Position numbers and translations under genes: made by a program. 64,000 bases of DNA from Diplonema papillatum. Its lineage: Eukaryota; Euglenozoa; Diplonemea; Diplonemida; Diplonemidae. The stretch covers positions 1-64,000 of the forward strand of contig JAPJBO010000699.1 in assembly GCA_030068145.1 (NCBI GenBank), in the 5' to 3' direction. Shown one piece after another: positions 55,868 through 64,000 of this stretch. The notes under the pieces are model-generated. The model saw only the letters and a list, made by a program, of their open reading frames with translations, did no database searches and was not told where the DNA came from. Numbering within the stretch: the stretch's first letter is position 1; every line of letters starts with the position of its first letter.

Positions 55868-58501
55868 ATGACTGCAGCACTATACGTGGGCGACCTGGGG
55901 TTGGATGTGACGGAGCAAGACCTCGAGATGTTGTTCAGCACTGTAGGCAGGTGCCAGACGACCATTAGACGGGACACGAGGACGGGGCAATCCCTGCAGT
56001 ATGGCTACGTGAACATGGTCGACGGTCTCGCAGCGCAAAAGGCAATTGACCAGCTGAACTACCATGACGTCAAAGGACACCTCATCCGCGTCATGCACGC
56101 GGAGCGGGACCCGAAGAACCGAAAGCTCGGCACTGGGAACCTGTTCGTCTCTGGCTTGTCACCGTCCGTCAGCCAGAAGCAGCTGCACATGCACTTCAGC
56201 ACCGTCGGCCCTGTCGTGTCCTGCAAGATTGTCACTGACGGATTCGGAGAGTCGCGCGGCTATGGCTACGTCGCCATGACAACTCAAGATCTGGCTCAGT
56301 ATGTCTCTCCCCACTTTGCATGCAAACCTGGCCATCGCGTTGTGTGTTGTGCTGTGAGTCATGATTTGTGTTTTGGTGCGTTGTATGAAGTGGACTTGGA
56401 AATTGTGTGGTTACTAGCTTCAAACAAGGATGCGCACAAACAAAGCGTGTCATCATAAGCATGGGTTCTAGCCACGAACAGAGTATGTTTCTGTTCATGA
56501 CACTTGCACTCCTTAGCTCTCAATGTTCAAGACGACACCAGAATCAACGCACTTGGCGAAGGTAGCTACATGAAGAAGGCTTTCCCACGCAGCTAGCTGA
56601 GCAATCAATACAAACTACCACTTTGCAGAACCTCGATTCAACGATTCAACGGGACCAATTTCATGGGCTCTGATATCACGGTGAAGCCGTTCGTAAAGGC
56701 GGCGCAGCGTGGGGGCGGCTACACGAACTTGTACATCAAAAGCCTTCGGGACGGTCTCACAGAAAGCGAAATCGAAAGCAAGTATGGTCAAAACCTTTCC
56801 TTCTTGAAGCATGGACATACTAGTTCATCTAGGCGTTGGCTTGACATTTTGTTGGGTGCAATGCCTCTAAATCATTTGTTTTACCGGTGTATGTTGTCGT
56901 TTGGTTCCAGCTATCTTGAGGACAACTTCGAAGTGAACCAGCTGCTGGATGATCCGAATTTTGCCCTTATGTCCAGCTTTGACACCCACGTCAACACCGC
57001 AACGGATAGCCACCGCGTTTCCCCGGCTTCGTCCTATTTAGTCATGGCAACAAGTGTATTTGACTTAAATACAATTGTGTCCCACGTGGGTTTGTGCTTG
57101 AGATGTCTGGACACCTGACGTGGCCGCAAGAAACAATGATTGTGTCATTCCACTGCGGAGTTTGGAATGACGAGCTGAGTGATACTTTTCAGTTTCGTGC
57201 GCAGATCTTCAACAGCTGAGGTCGGTGAGAGTTTCATTCGAGCAACTTGTTTTTCCAAATCAATCCATGCTGCACAAGACTCAACGATTCGTGAAACCGA
57301 GAGTTGTCAATTTAATCGGGAGTGACTGGACTAGCCGGGGACTAGTCAGGCACAGTGTCCTGACCGGGTATTTCTTGAGTCAGACCTCAGCCTGACAGGA
57401 GGCGGCAACCGAAACTCAACCAAATCTGTACACAGGTTTGCGGAGTACGGGCCTGTGAACTCTGTGTTGCTGCAGAGCGATGCCCAGGGTCGCCCTTTCG
57501 CTTTCGTTAACTTCGAGGATGCCGCGAGTGCCGAAGCGGCCGTGAAGCAGCTGCACGACAAACCGTGCGAAGGTTTGAGCTACGACAAGCTTTACGTCCG
57601 GCGCGCGATGAACAAGCAGGAGCGGGAACGCGAGCTGCGCCAACAGTTCCAGCAGGAGCTCGAACTCCTGGTCGGGCAGCAACAACACCAACAGCAACAA
57701 GGCGGCCCGCCGATGCACAATGCAGCTGCGCCGAACAGAGGCTTTCCACCCCCCATGTGGGGACAACCCCCTCAGTACATGAACATGCTACCACCACCAC
57801 CACCTATGGACCTTCCGTTCCCCCCTTTCGGCCAATCGCCGATGCCACCCATGCAAGGTCCAGGAGGCATGCCGTCTGCCAACCACGGGAACCAGCCCCC
57901 CTCCTCATCCACCGTCCACTTTAAGTTCTTCGACGCGGAAGACGGCAACTCCATCCGCGCTTCGTTCGCGCAGCAAGGCGATCTGAAGGCAATCGACATC
58001 CGCCGCGAAGACGACGGCACCGGGTTCGGCTACGCTGTGTACGCGAAGCCGACAATGGCCGTCAAAGCGATAGCCGCCATGCGCAACAAGCCGCTGACCA
58101 AGAACTCGACCCGTGTCGCGCAACTCTCCCTCGCCAATGACTCCGCCCACAAGTTGCGGCCAGCTAACGGTACAGGTGCGCCTGGCGGTCCCACCTCCCA
58201 ACCGCCCACGTGGCCTCCTCAGGGCAACATGTGGCCCAGCCAGGCCATGACCGGATTCCGCCGCCCGAACGCGCAGCAGCAGCAGCAGCCGCCTGCGTTC
58301 CCGTCGATGATGCCGTTCGGCGCCTTCCAGAGGCAGCCGCAGCAACAGCAGCAGCAGCCGCCACGCGGCGCTTTCGAGCAGAGAGGCAAGCCGCAAGCCC
58401 CCGTAGGATCCACGATCCCGCGCCCCGAAGTGCTCTCCAAGATGTCGAAAGAGGTCTGCTGCCCCCCTCCCGTTTGGTCGTGTTCCGGCGTTCAATTTTG
58501 A
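55868..58501 (+). CDS. Poly(A)-binding-protein-like, four RRMs, three exons
   Basis: Exons are 55,868-56,298, 56,629-56,781 and 57,436-58,501, joined at GTATGT/TTGCAG and GTATGG/CACAG, giving about 549 residues. RRM1 (~5-80) has LYVGDL and QYGYVNM. RRM2 (~88-165) has LFVSGL and SRGYGYVAM. RRM3 (~178-260) has LYIKSL and GRPFAFVNF and ends in the basic MNKQERERELRQQFQQE helix typical of PABP. The introns fall inside RRM2 and RRM3, and both domains are whole only after splicing. RRM4 (~345-425; VHFKFF, TGFGYAVY) is shifted by a ~100-residue Pro/Met/Gln-rich insert; in ordinary PABP it directly follows RRM3. A Gln/Pro-rich tail follows. No MLLE domain is seen before the TGA. Such proteins coat mRNA poly(A) tails and support translation and stability. 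The RRM order supports PABP; the degenerate RRM4 makes orthology less sure. Confidence 0.85.
56299..56628 (+). other. Intron 1 of the PABP-like gene
   Basis: Donor GTATGT at 56,299 and acceptor TTTGCAG ending 56,628, phase 2. Joining restores the last strand of RRM2 (FNGTNFMGSDITVKPF). Confidence 0.85.
56782..57435 (+). other. Intron 2 of the PABP-like gene
   Basis: Donor GTATGG at 56,782 and acceptor CACAG ending 57,435, phase 2. Joining gives ESEIESKFAEYGPVNSVLL, the expected RRM3 continuation. An open stretch at 56,912-57,118 inside it has no PABP homology and is not needed. Confidence 0.85.
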
Positions 58502-59722
58502 AGCTGCCAGTGCCCGGCAACTGTTTCAGGGCCACGGTTTAAGCTTCTGCCTTGTTTAGGGTTCTTCGGAAAAGTTAGTCAGTTTCCGAGAATGGGCAAG
58601 AAGTTAGTTTGTGTTCGAGAATGGGAATTTTGCCAACCTGACGGACTTACACTCGCGCCACGTGAGGATACCAAGTGTGGAACCGCTGAAGGACAGGATT
58701 CGAAGATAGTGCTTTTTGAGTTGACCTGCTGAAAAACTGAGTTTCAAAGAATCAAGAAAGATTGATTATCCGCTTGGTCCGGGCTCCAGATGAGATACAT
58801 CGGGGAGCTCTCCGGAACCTCCAATGTTTTTGCCTGGACCAGGTACCACCTGAGGAGCAAAATATGCAAACGGTACGAGGCGAGGCCCATGTACGAGGAA
58901 AAAGGTGGGTATCACCACCCGTTCTTACACGTGGATCCTGAGCTTTAACACATGCACTCTCAGATTACAAACCATCTCACACAGGATCAAAAGACCGCGG
59001 CCGCTAACGCTATTTTCTACCAGATTAAGCAGCTTGGACACAACGATCAGGTACCTCAACCGTTTCTTGCAGAAAATACTCGAGGGGCTGCCTTGTGCTT
59101 ACTTCGAAGGAGGCTAGAGGGGGAGAAACAATACAACTACAAAATGGGTCTTTTTTGTTGAACGCTTACGCCCGCCACTAAACCCAGATTCACCTGTGTT
59201 TCGTGTGGGCTACAGCACATTTACCTCCTTTGATCTTTTGCAGCTGGCAGCCTCCTCAAGTATTTCCTACAAAGCAGGTGCTTATACAAAAACAAAGCTT
59301 TCTTGTGGAGGTGACTTCACCTTGCTTTTGCATGATTTCAGCCTAAACGAGCATCCGACCACTTTCTGGATTTCCGGAGCGTTTTATGGCCACCTGAGTG
59401 GTTGGTTTCCAGTTTTGGGTTCTGACGACCCCCGTTTTTCTCTGCAAAAGTGGGCCCTTTAACGCGTTTTTTACTGCTAAGAAGTCGGTGGGAGCGTGTA
59501 GTGCGTGGAGAAACAAGTCAAAGCAGGGTGGCACGACACGTACAAATGAAGCTCGCACCTGTTCTTTTCGGGATGAGTACAAGTTCAGAGCTCGACAACC
59601 CGCTAGGGGGTTAACTTCGTTCTAGTTCAGCTCCACCACGTTTCTGGAGGATCCAGCCCCGCCCCATCCTTTTGTACTTGCTACTTATTTTCTCGTTCCG
59701 CTATTAAATACGTTAAAATGTT
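58502..59722. other. 3' flank of the PABP-like gene with possible extra exons and repeats
   Basis: Two open segments look more coding than their surroundings: 58,790-58,904 (MRYIGELSGTSNVFAWTRYH) and 58,964-59,161 (LTQDQKTAAANAIFYQIKQL). The second vaguely recalls an MLLE helix, but splice phases do not link them to the PABP stop. The stretch 59,106-59,330 is made of dispersed repeats shared with 3,968-4,020, 23,569-23,645, 18,160-18,215 and 26,477. Confidence 0.4.
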
Positions 59723-59728
59723 AGTATG
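59723..59728. repeat. 6-bp target-site duplication, left copy
   Basis: AGTATG directly abuts the left TIR; the same six bases directly abut the right TIR at 62,190-62,195. Confidence 0.8.
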
Positions 59729-59859
59729 TGGGGTGGCCGGCTACATTGGAGACACACCAAATTTCACAAAAATTCCCATGTCTTTCACATGATATCACCA
59801 GTCGCTCATGGGAACGTATGTGTATGAAAGTGGAACCACGTGAGACACTGTGAAACACT

Positions 59860-60339
59860 GTGAAAAAGCGCCGGAGGAGGCGGACGACGAAGTCGCCCCC
59901 GAAGCGCGCCCCCCCGCCAGCAGGCAGGAAGCGACCCGCGCCCTGCACCCCCACGGCCTCTCCCGCAGCCGCGCTGCGCGCACGACGACGACGACGCGCC
60001 GATCTCGGCGACGACGGCACTGGCCTCGCCGGCCCGAACACACCGCGCCCACCCGGCCCCGCCCGGCCCTCTTCGATGGCAGGCCCTGACTCGGGCCCTT
60101 TTACTGATTCTGGTTCCGACCCTCCACGGGTCACACAACGATCGCGCCCTCCCGCCGGCTCTTCCCGGCTACTCGCGTCTTCTGCATCGCGGCGTGCCTA
60201 TCGGCGCAAGCGAGAAAGCGAAGACTCCGATTCCTTTTCGGATTATGAGATCGTGAGCAACTGCCAACAACAGTTGCAGCCGACTAGAGTTGCGCCGCGC
60301 CGAAAGCGCGGAAAAAGTGACCCTTCTGGAGTCACGTAG
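59860..60339 (+). CDS. Arg/Pro-rich ORF inside the TIR element, uncertain
   Basis: This 159-codon frame starts at ATG 59,860 with KKRRRRRTTKSPPKRAPPP and ends at TAG 60,337. It is low-complexity except for SRRAYRRKRESEDSDSFSDY and RVAPRRKRGKS near the end, which look like nuclear-localisation and acidic-Ser motifs. It could be a small nucleic-acid-binding protein, but the high GC and a competing conserved frame on the minus strand (MPAFRYVTPEGSLFPRFRRG, just below 60,354) make it doubtful. Confidence 0.3.
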   Translation: MKKRRRRRTTKSPPKRAPPPAGRKRPAPCTPTASPAAALRARRRRRADLGDDGTGLAGPNTPRPPGPARPSSMAGPDSGPFTDSGSDPPRVTQRSRPPAGSSRLLASSASRRAYRRKRESEDSDSFSDYEIVSNCQQQLQPTRVAPRRKRGKSDPSGVT

Positions 60340-60354
60340 CGAAAAGCTGGCATA
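60243..60354 (-). CDS. Short conserved ORF starting MPAFRY
   Basis: The minus-strand ATG near 60,351 starts a 36-codon frame, MPAFRYVTPEGSLFPRFRRG then ATLVGCNCCW, ending at 60,243. The frame at 49,303-49,401 (MPAFRYILSTPKGSL, RRGASRVGCPRCW) aligns over its full length with one two-codon insertion. This points to an old protein-coding repeat of unknown function ending in a Cys pair. Confidence 0.35.
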
Positions 60355-60480
60355 GTGTGGTACTCATTTGCTTGCAAATGACTCCCCACTAACGCAACAA
60401 GACGACGAAAAAGCGTGAAAAAGCGTGAAAGGGACCGAAATTCTGGGAAATCTTGGGAAATTCTGGGAAGATTTTGGAAG
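60354..60480. repeat. Internal repeat R3, copy 1
   Basis: GTACTCATTTGCTTGCAAAT, GACTCCCCACTAACGCAACA, AGACGACGAAAAAGCGTG and AAATTCTGGGAA blocks recur in the same order and orientation at 61,985-62,150, next to the right TIR. The first ~75 bp are nearly identical. An inverted, more diverged copy lies at 28,590-28,650. Confidence 0.85.
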
Positions 60481-61091
60481 TTTTTTGAATACTTTTCCAG
60501 TTTTTTGGGGGCTATTGACTCCCTACCAACGTGAACACCAGCCCGAAACTGGGGAAATGGGAAGAAGTGCGAAGGAGAACAAAATTTTGGAGAAACTGTG
60601 AAACAGTGGGAAACTGAGCGAAGGAACAGGGGTTCTTTTTTTATGGTAACAAGCTTGCTTGTCCGCACCGCAGGCGTCACTTGGCATCGACGACCATCCG
60701 GCATCGCCTTGTCCGACCGCACGACACCCCCTGACATACCCCCCTGACATGCCGCCAGCAAACCTCATTTGCTTCGTAGCGCAGCGCATATTTGTTGGTG
60801 ATTCGTGGTAGAGTAGCTTGGCACTTGTTATGCGCTTCCTCGGAATATTTATAGTGATCACCACCTTCAGAATTGCGGCACATGCCGTGCCAGGGAAAAC
60901 CACGTCGCTGACGGCTTTCCCATAGTAGGCCCGTAGCTTCACCCGAAACGTAACAGGACACCATCCAACATCTGAGCGAGATTTGACCAAGCCCCGTCTT
61001 CATTTCAGAAGACTCCAGTCTTCATTTTGAAACGAAAAGAAGGTTGAAGTATCGTCACCTGAGGGGGTAATCTCAGGATTTATATAAGCCG
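60481..61091. other. Interior of the TIR element, no gene recognised
   Basis: Minus-strand frames of 100-170 codons cross this part without a recognisable domain. A TATA-like TTATATAAG lies at 61,080. Confidence 0.45.
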
Positions 61092-61704
61092 TTAAGCAGC
61101 GGCTGCCGGCTTATCCCGTGACACCTTTTGTATGTATGTGTATGTTATAGAAAGAGTGGCGTTGACACTCTTTGAGATGAAGAAGCTCCTCGTTCGGCCG
61201 TGGATGTGGTATGATTGGTCTTGGATGTGGTTGAAGACGTCGGTGAGGTCGCTGTGCTGGCGCTGAGGTTCTGGTGAGGTTCGTACCTCCAGGTGGTCGC
61301 CTTCGTCTCGCGCTGGGCTATCAGCCGGGCTACCGAGCCCTTGACACCACTGCTCCGCGCAGCTTGCTCGAAAAACCCCAGGGACGTAGTCGTAATGCGT
61401 CTCGCCGTAGTGAGCGGGCATAATTGCCGATTCGTCTTGTTGATCACTTCCGATCCACAACGTACGTAGGGCTGACGGTCCGGGTGAGGATGAAGAGAGC
61501 TATCGGCCGCTGGTAGACTACGTTAGCGACCTGGAATGACGTGAGGTCACCCCACCCTTCGGAAGTTCCGACCAAAGTCAAACCCCTCTTCCATTGGGTC
61601 CAGGTGCGGTGGGGGAGGATTTCGTTGGTGAAGAAATCAGGGTTGCGTTTGGCGAATTCAAGGACGTCCGCCCGAACAACGCGGTCCGAATGGAGAACAC
61701 GCAC
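61092..61704 (-). pseudogene. OTU-like cysteine protease domain, truncated and frameshifted
   Basis: The first minus-strand frame (61,704-61,444) has VVRADVLEFAKRNPDFF and then WGDLTSFQVANVVYQRPIAL, which matches the central OTU pattern (W-G, helix, A-N-x-x-x-x-P-I). It stops near the overlap at 61,444-61,460, and the next frame, shifted by one, supplies HYGETHYDYV, where H-Y-D fits the catalytic His. The upstream D-G-x-C-L box with the nucleophilic Cys is not found, so the copy lacks its N-terminus and is broken. OTU domains normally cleave ubiquitin chains and are carried by several transposons and large DNA viruses. It lies within the TIR element and is presumably its cargo. Confidence 0.6.
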
Positions 61705-61984
61705 ACTGGTGGTGAACGTGCTAAACCGGAAGACCGAAAAGGGAAGCGGGTGTGACTAGTTCCCGAGCTCGAGGGGCACCGACCGTTTCCCCTTTTCGTT
61801 TTTTTCGGCCATTTATCGGTCAATCAAGTGCCTACACCTTGGCGGTCACATGTGTTTAAGGGGACGATTTTGGAGCAAATCCATGCAGCACATCGTAGAA
61901 AACTGTCACACAACCCGGTATGAACGTCTGTGAAGGCTTGCGAAAAGAGCTGAACCAGTGTGAAACGATGTGAAAAAACGTACA

Positions 61985-62150
61985 TAGTGTGGTACTCATT
62001 TGCTTGCAAATGACTCCCCACTAACGCAACAAGACGACGAAAAAACGTGAAAAAGCGTGAAAAAGCGCCCCCCACGAACGCAACAAGACGACGAAAAAGC
62101 GTGAAAAAGCGTGAAAGAGAACGAAATTCTGGGAATTTCTGGGAAGTTTT
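61985..62150. repeat. Internal repeat R3, copy 2
   Basis: A direct copy of 60,354-60,480 with an internal duplication (CGTGAAAAAGCG and CAACAAGACGACGAAAAAGC occur twice). It ends about 20 bp before the right TIR, so it is the element's subterminal region. Confidence 0.85.
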
Positions 62151-62189
62151 GTGGAAAAGTGTGCTCATCCAATGTAGCCGGCCACCCCA

Positions 62190-62195
62190 AGTATG
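62190..62195. repeat. 6-bp target-site duplication, right copy
   Basis: AGTATG immediately follows the right TIR. Confidence 0.8.
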
Positions 62196-64000
62196 ACATA
62201 TATGTATTAGCGAAACGTGAAAATAACCAGCAAGTACAAAAGAATGGTGCGGTGCATTTTCACGCATTAGCGAAACGTGAAAATAAGTAGCGTCGAAAAA
62301 CAGTTTTCAGTTTTGGGGCGCCGCTGACAATAATTATGCGAGGCGGGTTGCCTCGCGTATTGCATGCGCCAAGAGTGAAGTCAACAAACACAGCTTACAA
62401 GCAAGATCACTGGAATGCTGGTTAACGAAGTCGATGTTGCCGAGTTGCTGAATCTCTTGGAGTATGTTTTCTGTAACCAGGGACAGGGCTCCCGAAGCCT
62501 CACAACACACCGCACACCGCAACCACTGAACGCCTTGCCGGCGCTACCACAGCGAAGCAACGGCCAACAGTCAGCACACCCCCACAAATACAGACAGCAT
62601 CACCCTAGCAGGTTAGCATCTTGGGCGTGTGTAGTTGGAATACCCGCTTCCTTGAGCCAACTTCCTCATACTTCAAAGTGATGCTCGAGCGGGAAGTAAA
62701 ATGTGACAGATTGCTGGACGCTTCTCCTTTGCTTTTCTCCCCACCCCGGCATCAAACATGCATGAGAAGCAGTGTCCTGCCTAACCATTAAACTAAGATT
62801 TTCTCCCCGCAGCGGAGGGTGGACCACGGACGTGCCTTCTCGAATATAGCTAACAGATACCAAATCTACCACTAGCAGTGTGTTTCGGCGAGGAGCGCCA
62901 CCTCTCAACGGTCCGTACGCAATGGCTCCTGGCGCCTGCACAGTCAACACTCAAGGTATTTGTAGACTCATCAACACAGGGCGCCTGCGAACCTTCAAAG
63001 AGCCGTAAACGAAGCCATCGGGGTGTTGAACGCAGCGAAGCAGAACTTGCCCAATGCACCCACTCCACTGACGAACATGAGGAACTAGACAGCTACCCCA
63101 CAACGAAGCGTTCTTATTATTCTCCAAGAGTCGCGCACTTGAACAAGACGCCGAAAAGAGAGAGAGAGAGAAAGAGATGCGTGGGAGGTGAGGCTTTTTC
63201 TTCATATGCATCACTCTGTACAGCGCTGACTTGCCACATTCAAGCCCGCGCCGACCATCCTGACCCGTCTTGTGTCACTGCCTGGAACGAATGCTCCGTT
63301 TTTCTTCCAGATTTTCATCCGAAGTACAAAGACACGTACTACTATTACTAAATTTAGTACAACGAATGCTGCGGGGAATGATTGACACAGTTTCTTGAGT
63401 ATGCGCTACTCATGAATGCGGTGTGAACCTCCAAGAACAGGTCCGAGTCCGACCCCAATTTTCGTGTGAAAAGCGAAGAACGTTCTTCTTCATCCCACTT
63501 TTCATGGTCGCACTATTTTTTCCGGGTCTTCCGCCAGTGGGGCTACACGCACCAAAGAGGAGACCTTTGTCGGCTTCCTTGAATACACCTTGCAGCGTGT
63601 GCCTTTGTCTCGGAAATGCTCCCTCTAGTACATTGTAGTACTACAAAAAAGAAACCGCGATTCGGTATAAAAAAACAAAGAAATCAGCAAACCCCTCAAG
63701 CAACCCAGACGATAAGAGCAAGGGAAACTAGTCTGGAAAAGGTCCGAAGAATCCCGAGGAGGGTTCACAGGGGACTACACGGTGCACTGGTATCATTCTA
63801 GTAGGTACAGCAGTTGTCAGTGTGTCAAGTGGGCTCGTGTATCTTCCTCGTGAACCAGCCTGTCCCCCTTGAGACACCCAGTCAGTACTGATACGGAAGT
63901 GAAAATGTGGCTATTGCTGCTTGACCTGTCCGGTGTCTCAAAGACCGGAACGCGAAGTCGACGGGACACACGATGGCCATGTCACTACTATTCCATTCCA
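62196..64000. other. Intergenic; repeat fragments
   Basis: GCATTAGCGAAACGTGAAAA is doubled at 62,206-62,286. The stretch 63,367-63,500 is related to 7,019-7,140 (CTGCGGGGAAT, then GCGAAGAACG and TTCTTCTT). The 157-codon frame at 62,878-63,351 has no recognised domain. No gene is supported. Confidence 0.45.

Larger units (their letters stand above)
59729..62189. mobile_element. DNA transposon, 22-bp perfect TIRs, 6-bp TSD, OTU cargo
   Basis: TGGGGTGGCCGGCTACATTG plus GA at 59,729-59,750 is exactly reverse-complemented at 62,168-62,189, and weaker inverted similarity continues inward for about 40 bp. AGTATG flanks both ends. The ends are TG and CA. The 2,461-bp interior holds an Arg-rich frame, two direct copies of a ~100-bp repeat and a broken OTU-protease-like gene on the minus strand. 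No DDE transposase or integrase is seen, so it is non-autonomous or eroded. A 6-bp duplication is used by Polinton-type and some other DDE elements, but the termini alone do not assign a superfamily. Confidence 0.85.

Noticed and set aside
56663..57118. 151-codon ORF reading out of the second PABP exon
   Set aside because: After 56,781 it reads into the intron; splicing to 57,436 gives the exact RRM3 continuation.
57416..58535. Minus-strand ORFs of up to 196 codons opposite the PABP-like exon
   Set aside because: They are shadows of a GC-rich, Gln/Pro-rich coding exon.
59046..59067. 22-nt intron between GATCAG and AAAATACTC
   Set aside because: It is far shorter than the supported introns and not needed to keep the frame open.
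59721..60134. 137-codon minus-strand ORF at the left end of the TIR element
   Set aside because: It begins outside or within GC-rich low-complexity DNA and reads through the TIR; no domain.

Overview
The window reads as nuclear DNA of a microbial eukaryote with a repeat-laden, gene-sparse genome. An alveolate or other algal protist is the best guess, but the sequence alone does not fix the lineage. The eukaryotic call rests on spliceosomal introns with GTATGT-type donors that join conserved protein blocks in frame, a multi-RRM poly(A)-binding protein, a tyrosine-recombinase (YR) retrotransposon, and dense satellites, foldback elements and homopolymer tracts. There is no sign of operons, Shine-Dalgarno sites or CRISPR. 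The convincing exons (11.6-12.3, 14.7-15.5, 49.8-50.4, 51.7-54.0 and 55.9-58.5 kb) are GC-rich islands, all on the + strand.

Layout. 0-2 kb: a YR retroelement entering from the left edge (recombinase, reverse transcriptase, RNase H). 2.9-3.5 kb: a minus-strand retroelement-like fragment. 3.5-11.5 kb: decayed repeats, small tandem arrays and a hairpin. 11.6-15.5 kb: two long exons that probably form one gene, separated by about 34 copies of a hairpin-forming 43-bp repeat; its 3' end has been duplicated in tandem. 16-28 kb: dispersed repeats, a small foldback element, a 135-bp diverged array and a 1-kb element with 26-bp perfect inverted ends. 28.8-38.2 kb: three foldback elements in a row, including a 5.7-kb one built from more than 100 palindromic 40-bp units and a 1.5-kb one carrying a C2H2 zinc-finger ORF. 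38-49 kb: tandem and dispersed repeats, with a 248-bp (CA)n tract. 49.8-58.5 kb: the main genic zone (coiled-coil terminal exon, multi-pass membrane protein, PABP-like protein). 59.7-62.2 kb: a cleanly bounded transposon with 22-bp perfect TIRs, a 6-bp target duplication and a broken OTU-protease-like cargo. 62.2-64 kb: repeat fragments.

The genes show no common pathway. The unifying theme is mobile DNA whose units are themselves inverted repeats: most tandem arrays here (43-bp, 40-bp, TTGTCAT, GGGAGT and CCGG-ATATC units) contain a palindrome or hairpin. The most likely undescribed systems are (a) the 59,729-62,189 TIR element and (b) the pair of related foldback elements at 19,455-19,922 and 36,666-38,180, which share their sub-repeat type and an identical 14-bp junction; only the larger has a protein-coding core.
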